Assembly: GCA_015345905.1 (NCBI GenBank)
Contig: JADDTR010000005.1
Span: forward strand, 868,001 to 932,000
Reading direction: 5' to 3'
DNA: 64,000 bases
Origin: Aotearoamyces nothofagi
Taxonomy: Eukaryota; Ascomycota; Leotiomycetes; Leotiales; Tympanidaceae
The notes beneath the pieces are model-generated. The model did not search any database and had not been told where the DNA came from. It worked only from the letters and a program-made list of their open reading frames with translations. Positions within the stretch are counted from its first letter, which is position 1. Each line of letters begins with the position of its first letter. The translations under genes were made by a program, and so were the position numbers. This document shows, piece by piece, positions 34,004 through 44,799 of this stretch.

Positions 34004-37000
34004 CTAAAGCCCAGCAGGACCCTTCCCATCTAGACCGCCAGTCCTGAAGAATTCAGCTACGACACCTACGGCATAAGAGCACGCTGCAACCCAAGCGCCG
34101 CCAATCAACAGCCTCTGGGTAGTGCCCCGCTTCTTCGTGTTTCTTGGTGTAGCATCATTGTCTTCGTCCTTCCATTCATTCTTCCGACCACTGAAGACAG
34201 GTTCTTCACGTCTGACGTCAATGTTTGACTTGAAAGGCGGTTCGGACGGCTCCGACGGCTGTTCCCCAGGCAGATCGTGATTTACAAACCCAGTTGGGCT
34301 GGCAAAATTGCCTGTTGCAGGGCGGATTGTCTGCATGCCGTCAATGGGGTTCGTGAGTTTTCTCGGTTTTGCCTCTAGAGGTGCCGGTTCGACAAGAGGA
34401 TATCTAGAAGCCCCTTTATCTAGTTCGGTATTTGTTTGTGGAGAACCACTGCGGACTTTTCGGAAGACAAGGACATCACCGCTACCGGATACAATCTCAT
34501 AGCCCTGTTCTTGAAGGGGTTTGAAGTGCGGGAAGAACTTCGCGGGGTTGGAAAGACGAAGGAGAACATCAGCAGGTGTTAGTGCAGATGAATTGTCAGT
34601 AACAATGGAAGTTGTCTCGGCGATATTGATTGCTTGCATAATTGGATCATAGGCAAGGATCTTATACAAGGTCGGTTCTGGGGTAGGTACTCTAGGTTGT
34701 AATGCTGGCGACTCGTTCGATTCAACATCCTTATCTTCTGCTGCATGCAATGCTGGATTGGCACGAGCTTTAGCAAGCTCATTGTTAGTTTTGTGAATGA
34801 GGCCGCGGCCCTCCCAAAGACCAAGTTTGACTTTTTCTCTCAGATTAAATTTGTCGGAGACTTGTCGATGCTTGGTATCTATCGTGCCGTATGCGAGTTC
34901 GTATATGTCCCGTATTTCACGTACTAAGGCTCGATCTTTCGTTTTCTTCTCGTTCTTAGATTGTTGTTGGGGTATCTCTACCACCTTAGTTTGTTCAGGT
35001 CCACTGTTGGGTGTTGGCGGCGACGGAGAACCGTACGATGGTGTATAGGCGATTGGCTCGTGGTCACCTTTCCTTGCACATTCGTTGGCAAATGGAATTT
35101 CGAGTCCGTTTGGATATTGTGTGTAAGGATCAACCTGTGCCTCGGCCTTGCCCTCGTGGGCCTCGGCCTTTCCCATGGAAGGCTTCTTGCTTCGGTCCAA
35201 AGACGTCTGAAGTCTTGGCGGGTTTGCACCTCGGGAGTACTCAGTGATGGAACCCAGCCCCGCTGCATAGTCATTCTCTGAATTCTGCGTTCTATTATCC
35301 ATGGCTTCCTCCGGTGAGGTCTCTCGACCTTTCGGTGAGTTATCGTAGCCCCATACATCTGTGTGGCTGTTTTTTGGAACTAAACAATCGTTGTTCGTGG
35401 AACCATCTTTTGTCCACGAGACGTTAAATTCTTCCGGGAAGTCACGGGTATAATTACCCACAAGCTTCTTTGGCGCAGGTGCTGGCATTTTATCCTTGCT
35501 TGCCTTTGCATCAATCTCGGCGATCTTTGCGTGAAGTTGTCCGGTAGCATGGGCATTATGGTTGAGCAACTCGCTGCGCTCTGTTTCGAGAACTTGAGCT
35601 TGTTGGCGGCTCTCTTTGACTTTTGCGGCAGCTGCTCTCTCTTCTTCCTTGACTACTTGAGTCCTGTTAAAATCCGCTTCCAGTTCTTTTCGTTTAGTCT
35701 CCTTATCAGCATTGGTCGGCTTTTGAGGACCTTTGAGGATACCTGATGACACCCGAACATCACCAGCTCGTTGTATATCGATATCTTCCTGCTTATCTGT
35801 ATCTGCTATCATGAATTCTAAAAATCGCGACCTAGGTAAACAGCTCAATGCAGGTTCAATGTTTGGGGTCTGCTTAGGAGGTGGTGGTGGTGCCTGAGTC
35901 CCTCTTCCAAGAGTAGAAGCTGAAGAGGATGCTGGCCAGTTATCACTAGAACGTTGATCATAATCAACTAAAGATTGAGCAACAGTGTCAACTTTCCCTG
36001 GTAATTGTCCATCGGGCTCCTTGTAGGTGAAAGGTTTGTAACCAGTATGCCCATAGTCAATTAAGTCATCGCTAGTAAGCTCTTCCTTCTCTAGCGCTTT
36101 TCCATCCGGTTCATTGTACTTGAAGGGTTTATACTGCTCCTGTTCATATTCACTAAGACTTGCCGTCACAGGATCGTTCTCTTCTGAGATCTTTCCATCC
36201 GGTTCATTGTACTTGAATGGTTCGTACAGATCTTTTTCGTATTCACTCGGGGTCTCTGCAATAAGCTCCGGATGATCTGGGATTTTTCCATCTGGCTCAT
36301 TGTATTTGAAAGGCTTGTAATCGCCATGCCCATCATATTCTTCCAAGCTTTCCGTAACCTGATCCGTGTCCTCTGGAAATTTACCATCTGGCTCATTGTA
36401 CTTAAAAGGCTTATAGTTACCGAGTTCATCTCGAAGGGATCGGCCGTCAAGATATAATTCACTATCTGATATGCGAGTTTCATCACGAGTCCACGAGTTA
36501 GAATCAGGCCGGCCTTGGCAAGGGTCTTCAGTGATGATAGCTGGGGAGGGTTGTCCATTGGCAGGGTTTGGTGCACCATCAAGGTGGACGACGTTGGATC
36601 CCACTTCCGGTGGGGGGTTGAACTCAGAGAACTGCGATCGATAACCTTTAAAGGTCCTGATAGGTATTTCGGAGGCAGTAGATTGTGGCTCTTTGTCTAA
36701 AGTGTCATGTGCTTTCTTAAACACTTTGCGATTGGATATTGGGTCAATTTCATATTCCTGGTTAGAACATGCTGTGTTCATAGAAGTCGTCGTATGGCTC
36801 CTCCGATCTCCAAACGGTCGCTTACGACTTTCTTGTGGTGGATTAGCAGGCGCTGAGTCTGTGTTCCAGCTCCATCCAGTGCCGCAGACACTATGCGCTG
36901 CTTTACGGTCACGCACAGCGAAGCCATAGTGATCAAATAGCTCATCAAGAGCACTTTGCTCCACATCCTCAATACCCTGGCTTCTTGTAGTTGAGGGCTC

Positions 37001-37387
37001 ATCCTTCTGTTCCCTTAACTCATTCACATTAATCCACCGACCGCCTGGCCGAGGGTCCTGTGCACGCCACGAACTGGCTATGAAGCCTTTCAGACCACGA
37101 TGACTTGCATGAACTGGATGTTGCCAGTCCCATGAGAGCTTCCGGTTCAAAGCTTCAGAGTATTTATGCTTGATAATTCGACGCCGACGATGGAGTTCCC
37201 GTTGAAAGTTGGGATCAAGGTACGAGGTCCATAGACCAAACCGGAAATCTCGAACCTGTTGTTGATGTCGTAATCTTCGCGCAAGGCTGGCGGGTTGCTG
37301 AATCGTCACTGGCGATATGTTCTTTGCTTGCAATCGTAGAGGTAATGCAGGTGTTTTAGAACTCAAACTGAGATGCGAAGCAAGCAT
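34004..37387 (-). CDS. Large repeat-containing protein, probably mitochondrial and membrane-anchored; function unknown
   Basis: A single exon of 1127 residues. The first ~70 residues are rich in Arg, Leu, Ser and Gln and poor in acid, ending in RRLRHQQQVRDFRFGLW, which suggests a mitochondrial presequence. A motif YEIDPISNRKVF lies at 212-223. Five tandem repeats of 31-32 residues begin at residues 325, 357, 388, 419 and 450, each opening with YKPFKYNEPDGK or a close variant. A charged coiled-coil-like stretch follows (about 560-640). Near residues 900-1020 lies a better-ordered segment (YKILAYDP, then LTPADVLLRLSNPAKFFPHF and YEIVSGSGDVLVF). A single hydrophobic helix (LLIGGAWVAACSYAVGVVAE) ends the protein. 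I recall similar ascomycete proteins without known function. Confidence 0.85.
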   Translation of the reverse strand: MLASHLSLSSKTPALPLRLQAKNISPVTIQQPASLARRLRHQQQVRDFRFGLWTSYLDPNFQRELHRRRRIIKHKYSEALNRKLSWDWQHPVHASHRGLKGFIASSWRAQDPRPGGRWINVNELREQKDEPSTTRSQGIEDVEQSALDELFDHYGFAVRDRKAAHSVCGTGWSWNTDSAPANPPQESRKRPFGDRRSHTTTSMNTACSNQEYEIDPISNRKVFKKAHDTLDKEPQSTASEIPIRTFKGYRSQFSEFNPPPEVGSNVVHLDGAPNPANGQPSPAIITEDPCQGRPDSNSWTRDETRISDSELYLDGRSLRDELGNYKPFKYNEPDGKFPEDTDQVTESLEEYDGHGDYKPFKYNEPDGKIPDHPELIAETPSEYEKDLYEPFKYNEPDGKISEENDPVTASLSEYEQEQYKPFKYNEPDGKALEKEELTSDDLIDYGHTGYKPFTYKEPDGQLPGKVDTVAQSLVDYDQRSSDNWPASSSASTLGRGTQAPPPPPKQTPNIEPALSCLPRSRFLEFMIADTDKQEDIDIQRAGDVRVSSGILKGPQKPTNADKETKRKELEADFNRTQVVKEEERAAAAKVKESRQQAQVLETERSELLNHNAHATGQLHAKIAEIDAKASKDKMPAPAPKKLVGNYTRDFPEEFNVSWTKDGSTNNDCLVPKNSHTDVWGYDNSPKGRETSPEEAMDNRTQNSENDYAAGLGSITEYSRGANPPRLQTSLDRSKKPSMGKAEAHEGKAEAQVDPYTQYPNGLEIPFANECARKGDHEPIAYTPSYGSPSPPTPNSGPEQTKVVEIPQQQSKNEKKTKDRALVREIRDIYELAYGTIDTKHRQVSDKFNLREKVKLGLWEGRGLIHKTNNELAKARANPALHAAEDKDVESNESPALQPRVPTPEPTLYKILAYDPIMQAINIAETTSIVTDNSSALTPADVLLRLSNPAKFFPHFKPLQEQGYEIVSGSGDVLVFRKVRSGSPQTNTELDKGASRYPLVEPAPLEAKPRKLTNPIDGMQTIRPATGNFASPTGFVNHDLPGEQPSEPSEPPFKSNIDVRREEPVFSGRKNEWKDEDNDATPRNTKKRGTTQRLLIGGAWVAACSYAVGVVAEFFRTGGLDGKGPAGL
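35948..36415 (-). repeat. Five in-frame coding repeats of 93-96 bp
   Basis: These encode the five YKPFKYNEPDGK-type units of the 1127-residue protein. The first units are most alike; the fifth is the most diverged (YKPFTYKEPDGQ). Linkers between motif copies vary more than the motif itself. Confidence 0.92.
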
Positions 37388-38032
37388 TTTGAGATCTATA
37401 GTCTTGCTGACATACTCTGCATCCTGTTAGCTACTGCCACGACGAGGGTCGCTGATAAGGAATGATATTGGATAGAAGGATATGAGACTTAAAGCCTACA
37501 GTATGTATAGTTTATTTGTAGGCCAAAGACCGATAGAAAATGTCAGGATGCGATCTAGCTCGCTGATTTGAGTTTCTGAGTGATGATGTTGTGGAAGGTG
37601 TTGTGCAGCCTAATGGGACACTTTAGCACTGACCGCTCCAGGTGATTGCGGGGTAGATCAGCTCTTGGAGACGGCGCTGATTAGCCATGATTCGTCCTTA
37701 TCGATCCCTTATGCCTGAGAAGTTCAGGCCTCAACATCGCTAAATCGCCGAGCTCGAAACTATTGCGTCACTGAATATTTTTGTTTTTGAACTCAATATT
37801 GCTCCGTCAATTTTTTGGGTTAAAACATTGCCGCACTTAGTATCGGACTCTTCAATGGAGCCATATGGATGGAAGATATAATTTATCGTCTTTACCTAGC
37901 CGGAGCTCACCCGAATTGTAGTAGGCTAACCCCGCGCCTACATTGACTTGCGAGTCACAGCTCTTTATAGCCACACCATTCGAGTACCTACAAATATCTA
38001 CAAATCTGTCCCAGCCTCCCTCGCATACAAAC
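37388..38032. other. Divergent intergenic region, repeat-protein gene / listerin
   Basis: About 645 bp shared upstream of two genes. No coding sequence is seen. Confidence 0.55.
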
Positions 38033-41000
38033 ATGAGCAAAAGGCAATTTAAATCACAGGCCTCGAGTAGCCGTGTAGCCTCCAGCACTGGTTTTGGCGG
38101 CTTTGGTGGGGGGTCTGTGGGCACCACGCTCTCGTACCTCAGCGAGCCTCCGAATCTCGCATCTATCACAGATGCCAACGTTGTAGTAGCGTTCAAGAAT
38201 CTGCTTAAAAAAGATAGCACAACAAAGGCGAAAGGCTTGGAGGATCTCCGGGCTTACGTTCAAGCACATCCTTATGAGCAAGATGGTGGAACGGAACAAC
38301 CAATACTGGATGCCTGGGTGGGTCTTCTCTTCTGGGGAATTTGCATGTATAATGGCATAGTACTAAGATCGATAGGTCAAATTATATCCCCGTATTTCAA
38401 TAGAAAATTCTCGAAGAGTACGGGAACTATCCCACGACCTACAATTTGAACTGCTCAAATCGGCACGAAAACGTATGGAGAAACATATTCCCAGCATCGT
38501 CGGGGCATGGTTAGCAGGTACATATGATAGGGATAGGCCGGTATCAAGAGCTGCTAGTGATGGGATCACTTCATTTCTAGACAGAGAAGACAAGATTATT
38601 GCTTTTTGGCGGCGATGCCAGACACAGATCCTTGCATACGCACAAGAGGCCATCGAGGAGACACCCCAAACTCTCAGTGATGAACGAACAGTTAGTCCTG
38701 ATGAAGCCCAAGCCAAATATGATAGAGTGATTGGCACAAGTTTATCACTTGTGGTCCATCTCCTTGTCAAGCTCAACAAGGACGACATAGACCAACATCA
38801 AAAAGCCTACGATAGCTTTCTGTCAAGCAATGCAACTCTTTGGAAGTTTATAACTAGTTCCGACTCGTTTGTGCGAAGGACGACTGCTCAACTACTTATG
38901 GTATGCTTAGACCGACAGACAGCGATCGTCGAGAGCGACATCGAGCTTATTAGCAGTGCATTTATCGCAGACGGCCTTCGCACCTCACAGTCTAGTTCGG
39001 CTTTATTATTTGTGCAAGCACTCAGTAAACTTACTTCAAGATTTCCACAGGCTTGGACAACATCATATAAGGGGAAAAAGCGAGTATTATCACGCCTTCA
39101 CCATTTTATTGAGAAAGGATCTCAAGGTGGTCCAGCCGACTATTGGCAGGTTCTTAAAACCTTACTTCTTCGATTACCAGAAGGCGTCCTCCCTACAAGT
39201 TTTGATGGTGCTATAGATTTTCTAAAGGCTCTGCGAGACGGAATCTCTAACAGGGAAGAAGCTCGCACTAATGCACCAGCCGCGTGGGCATGTTACTTTG
39301 AGATCGTCAAGCATTTTCGTGTATCTTTGGATGGGGAAGCCTATGATCAGCTACTTGTTCTGGCTGTTTACCCTGTATTTGAACAATTTTTGCGACCCGC
39401 TGCTGAAAATACGCGCTGGTCCATGGGAAATAGCACAAGTGCATTGGCAAGAGCCTTCCACCTATGCGCAGGATCCGAAAGTCCGAAATCATCAAAATCT
39501 TTGCAAACAGAGTGGCAAAGACTAGCAGAGTTGTTGATATCAAGCATGCTTATTTCCCTTCCTGAGCAGTCAAAAGACTTCTCAAAATCGCAGAGCTCTG
39601 TAGCTGCGGAAGCCCACCGGTGGTTTGGACTTCAGGCCGAAATTGTGAGATATGGAACTGCAGAGCATAAGCATGTACAGCTTGCGTCTAGTATTGGATT
39701 TCTGGCAAATTCAAACTCGGCGGTCATCATTCGTGCTCTTGAGGTGCTTACAAATCGGAACGGGAAACCATTTGGAGCTGCGGGTGCTATTGAGGCTGCG
39801 CTGCGTCTTACACCGAATCTTGTGGCCAATTCCCCCGTAACAAAAGACACAATTCTAGCTTTCTTCGAACGCGAGCTTCCAAAGCTTATTTCATCACCGT
39901 CTTCATTGTATCTCATTGCAGCGCTTAATGCGTTTCGATTCTTGCCAGGACAGGAATCAAATTTTCAGGCAGTATGGCATGCTACAGTTGAGAGCATAAT
40001 CTGTGCCCCTGAAGGCGGCCAGAAACATAAGGCTATTCAGGCTCTTATTTCATACCACTCTGTCACTGAACTAGCTCAAAAAGAAGACAAGCTACAGGAT
40101 TATCTCGTCGACGTTTCTGTGAAGGCTGTGCAAGGGGACCTAGAGAGCTGGCTATTATTTGAAAGTTCTATCACGTACGATATCTTCAATAGTGAAAATG
40201 CTGCTAGGGTCATCTCTATGATCATTGACAGTTTAGGCAATGATAACGCCAGTACGGATAATTCCCTACGGCCATTGGAGTTCATCGCTCAGAAACAACC
40301 GAAACTCCTCCAAACCGATAATACGACTCACTTGAAAATAATGACACGATTACTCGCACTGTCTGAATCTGATAATCAAGTTACAGTATCCAGAGCTAGT
40401 GCTCTAAAGTCCGTACTTACGGAGAATGGTGATAGCCATTTCGAGTCGAATCAAAAGCGGTCTCCTATTTTGGCAATAATTCATGATAACCTAGAATCTG
40501 CGGGGCCACAGTCACTTACGTAAGTGAGATTTCCTTCGAGGATCCCCTATGTGCACTATTTTATACTGATGATCATGAATATAGCATTAACATCTTGGTA
40601 CATCAGGCCCATACGTTGTCTAAAAGCGGAGGAATCAAATTGAACGATGATTTCTTCCCGTGTCCTAAAGTTTGGTATGAAGCGTTACAACCACTGCTAC
40701 AACAGGCTCCAAATCCAGCTTTGTCGTTAACGAATGTTTTGGGAGGTGCTGTCCTACTGGTCGAATCCTCATCTACAGTCTCATCGTTCCAGCCCCAGAG
40801 AGATCTCAATGGCTATTCTATTGCCTTTAGAATGGCCCTATATGTCTCTAAGCTTCTACGTATCCACAGATTATTTCACGATCTTTCACCTAACATGCAG
40901 GTTGATATCCTCAAACTATTGTGTCTCACCCTGGAAGTTGCCAATGATCAACTTGGGCTTCGACAGGGAAACAAGCTGTGGTCCTCGTTAGAGGATCCAG

Positions 41001-43199
41001 ATGTGGAGACGGAAGTTCAAGATTTCCTTACATCTGCTCAACTAGGCCTTGTAGGTGTGCTCAATGCTGCCCCTTCTTGGCGGGATGCTTCAGGCGATGG
41101 GGCATCCGCAATCGTCTATAAATTGGTTGTTCAGTTAATACAAACGTCAAACGGAAACTCGCCGGCATCTTTCTATGCTGGACGTGTGCTTGCCAATGTT
41201 CTATCCAACCTCGTCGAAGCGCACGGATGGCATACATCGGGAGGTGACGAGTGGTTGGCATCCCTTGATATTCTTAAGGCCTCCACTCCTAACATCTTCA
41301 CGGCGATTGCCACTCTGTCGGGGCTTAAAGAAGTTCTGGGATCTAGTAAGCTAGTCAATACCCTCTGCAATCGGCTGGTCAGTGATGTCACTGGTGCCTA
41401 TTCTAGCGGCCAAAAGACTTTACAACTATTAGTGCTCATGAATGCCAATCTGGCAATCTACGAACAAGGTAATTTGCCTGTAGCGCAGAATCGCCTTGTT
41501 TTTGCCATTAAGCAAATCACTACTTGGATGGCCGAACCGGGAGACCTGGAACCTTCTCTCGCGGCCGAAATTTGTCGAGGTTTACAATATCTATTGCCCT
41601 CAATAAAGGATGTGTATGGTCCTTATTGGGAGACTACTATGAGCTTCTGCGTCAATTTATGGGATAGGCAATATGAGGGCGAAAGATCGGATGAGATACT
41701 TCCTGCTGTCTATGGAAGCTTAAAATTGGTCACGGTGTTGAGGGGACTCCAGGATGCTAATGATGACCTTGAAGAAGCCTTGGCTAATATGGCGGAGTTA
41801 GTCTCAGAGGGTATCTTACAGCTTCTCAAATTACCTCGGACTAAAGAAAACCAGCCCTGGTCTATAATGGATGAGTTACTCAATAGGCAGATTTCCACAA
41901 TTCCTTTGAAGCATATCAGAGACCTCTCAGAAGTTTATTCTCTTGTAATTTCTGATTTGCGACTCATCCAATCGGCAGCCTTTGATGTACTACATCGAGC
42001 AATCCCAGCTTCTCAAGAGCAGATCTCTGTGGATGTACTTTTAGAGAACAGAGGTAATTTCTGGCGTGCTTTTCAAGACTTTAAGTGGCGGACTAATTAG
42101 TTTTTTAGATGCCCAACTACCGGAAGAGCTGCTCTCCCTGTTGCTTGATGCACCCTCTATTGATAGCTTCGCGGACGACGATCTGGCACAATTCCCACCC
42201 TCAATTCGAGCATACCTTCTCTCGTGGCACTTGGTGTTCGATTCTTATGTCAACGCTTCGTATAAAGTTCGCAACGACTACACTGAAGCGTTGAAATTGG
42301 GGAACTATATTTCCCCACTTCTTGATTTTCTTTTTGACGTCCTTGGCCATTCCGCTGCGCATCCACTAAATTTGGACAAAGCAAGATTAACTCCTGAGCA
42401 CGTCAAATTATATGATCTGAAAGCTGCTGATGCTGAGCCAGACGAGTGGAATATGCAATGGCTACTTGTCAATCTTTACTTCAAGTGCTTGAAATATACA
42501 CCCAATCTCGCCAAAAATTGGTGGATCGAATGCAAATCAAAGCAGACTCGAATTGCAGTTGAATCATGGACTGAAAAATACTTCTCCCCACTGGTTATTG
42601 TAGAAACTCTTGATGATGTGGCAATTTGGGCAGCACAGCAAGAGCCTGCCTCGGACGACGAGAAGGGACTAATTATCAAGGTTTCAAAGAAATCGAGGGA
42701 GGTATATGCAGGATACGAGGTTGATGAAATGCAGATGCAGATTGTCATTCGACTTCCAGCAATGTATCCCCTTGAAGGCGTAAAAGTCGATGGTGTCAAC
42801 CGTGTTGCTGTCAGCGAAAAGAAATGGCAAAGCTGGCTGATGATCACGCAGGGTGTCATCACCTTCTCCGTACGCCTCATTCTCCTCCATCCCCTTATCT
42901 GCGGTCCTAACTTCTTTATACAGAACGGATCTATCACCGACGGTCTCACCATCTTCCGCAAGAACGTTACCGGTGCCTTAAAGGGCCAAACCGAATGTGC
43001 AATCTGCTATTCAATCATCTCTTCCGACAAGAAGATGCCAGATAAGCGATGCCAAACATGCAAGAATCTGTTCCACTCAAGCTGTTTGTTTAAGTGGTTT
43101 GCAAGTAGTAACCAGAGCACTTGTCCATTGTGTAGGAATCCGTTTAATTACGGCACAGATGTGGAGAAGAGGGCGAGGAGAAGAGGTGGCCCTGAATAG
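38033..43199 (+). CDS. LTN1: Listerin E3 ubiquitin ligase (Ltn1/Rkr1)
   Basis: Ribosome-associated RING E3 that marks nascent chains on stalled 60S subunits. Exons are 38033..38317, 38376..40519, 40585..42053, 42109..42869 and 42924..43199, giving 1644 residues, in the usual listerin range. The N-terminus (FGGFGGGSVGTTLSYL, then AFKNLLKKDSTTKAKGLEDL) is the conserved listerin start. The middle is a long helical-repeat solenoid. The C-terminus has the RWD-like part and a variant RING (CAICYSIISS, CQTCKNLFHSSCLFKWF, CPLC). The last intron (54 bp, GTACGC...CAG) has no in-frame stop, so unspliced RNA would read through. The intron before exon 4 uses the second of two nearby AG sites (42108), required by phase. 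Confidence 0.96.
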
Positions 43200-44799
43200 A
43201 TGTCGCAATTGGAACCTGTATATATAATAGAGCTGATAAGCTAATCTACGGACTATGGCTTTCTGGTAGAGCTTGAAATCCCCACTTGCATCGAGTTAGT
43301 AGATAATATGTGCATAGATAGTATCTTTGGTAGTTTCTACTGCTATACGAAGGTTAAAGATGCGACCGTTATACTGCAACACTTACTCGCTTCGATTCAT
43401 TTGGGAGCCGGCCGCAGGTGCTCCGAAACAAAATTGCTTACTTTACTATCTACAGCACATGGTGAACCTCGAAACCTAGGCTACGGAGAATAGTCAGCCT
43501 TGTGACCAGCACGTGCCTGGCTAGCAATACCTGCACTGGCAATTAGTTTTCGTCAGGTCGGAGTCGGTAGATCATATTCATATTGAACGTTATATTGACG
43601 GGTTGGTCACTGCAGAGTCGCTGCATCTCGACGCTGTAGGTTGCCCGCTTACTCAGCCCTAGCCACCTCCACGGCTGAAAGGCTGAGCCATCCGGGGGGG
43701 ACGAAAAGTAAGCGATGCTCGGCCCAACACCCAATCCATGGCCAGTTATCAATGATGGGATGCATAGTCCTGATACATAGTCCTGCTGTAGCTGAACGGC
43801 CACACCAGGAACAGCAGCGGAGGCGCCCTCAGCAGGCCACTGCAACGTACAAGTGCAGCGCGGCACAGCACAGCACAACGGGATGCAGAGCCGGTTGCAC
43901 CGGTACGCTGTTCCTTCTAGACAAAGTGCTGCCCAGTTGTGTCACTCCCTGATGCTACACCTCGGCCCTTCCTTGAGTACAGGAGCTCTTCAGCACACCT
44001 CTTGTGGCCTCTCTATCCCCCTGTAGCGGCAGTGAGCACCAGTCTCCCACTGCCGAAGGCCGTGTTGGTTCCATAAGAACGTGCCAGCGTCGTCTTACGG
44101 AGGAAGAGTGGTTATTCCGACGGCAGAAGTCTTTCGAGCTGCTGCGGCTGAACAGGCCTTCCAATGTCCAGTGAGGACTTACTTCTGCCTGGGGATGGGT
44201 AGCTCTTTGGCCTATGCTCGTTGAAAACCTGAAAGCCGCCACCTCTTCCTTTCGCAGGATGCATGTCACAGCCCCAGGGTGCTGGGTGTCCGTGCGATTC
44301 TGCTGCTTATTGGCATTTTGCTATTGAAGGATTATTTCACGAGGCACAACGGGACGGTGCAGGCTGCTCCCCTTGTTTGGCCAATCACGCACCGCCGGCA
44401 GCCATGGATATACTGGATTTTGGACGTGACCCCCAGCCACGATATTGGATGATTTGTACAGAGCCAACCCTGTGGCGTGAGATGCCAATCATATGCCGGA
44501 AGCTGTATTGCCAAATGCCAAGCTCTGGTTCTAGCCAGCAGCCCTCGAATGGTGGGCGTCGGAGCCTGTTCCTTAGGCAGTTATCTGCTGGAACCTTTCC
44601 TCTTGTCGTCGTTCTGTTGCTAATTCCAACCCCATCTCTATCATCATTGTCGACCGAGATACTTGGCATCTCTCATATCGCTCACTCGAGTCCAAATTCT
44701 GTCGTTTTGTCATTCGTTGATGGCTCCATCCGTAGAGTGAGCGTTGTACAGGGCGGCCTCTCATCTTGACTCGGATACGGTCGTCTGTCTAGCACTACG
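43200..44799. other. Intergenic, listerin 3' side to kelch gene
   Basis: About 1.6 kb. A 168-codon plus-strand frame at 44263..44769 shows mixed, G/C-driven composition and no family resemblance and probably lies in the promoter or leader of the kelch gene. CACAGCACAGCACA-type repeats occur near 43860. Confidence 0.5.

Noticed and set aside
44263-44769. 168-codon plus-strand frame upstream of the kelch gene
   Set aside because: Composition changes along the frame and nothing is recognisable; it ends 30 bp before the kelch start, so it is more likely leader or promoter.
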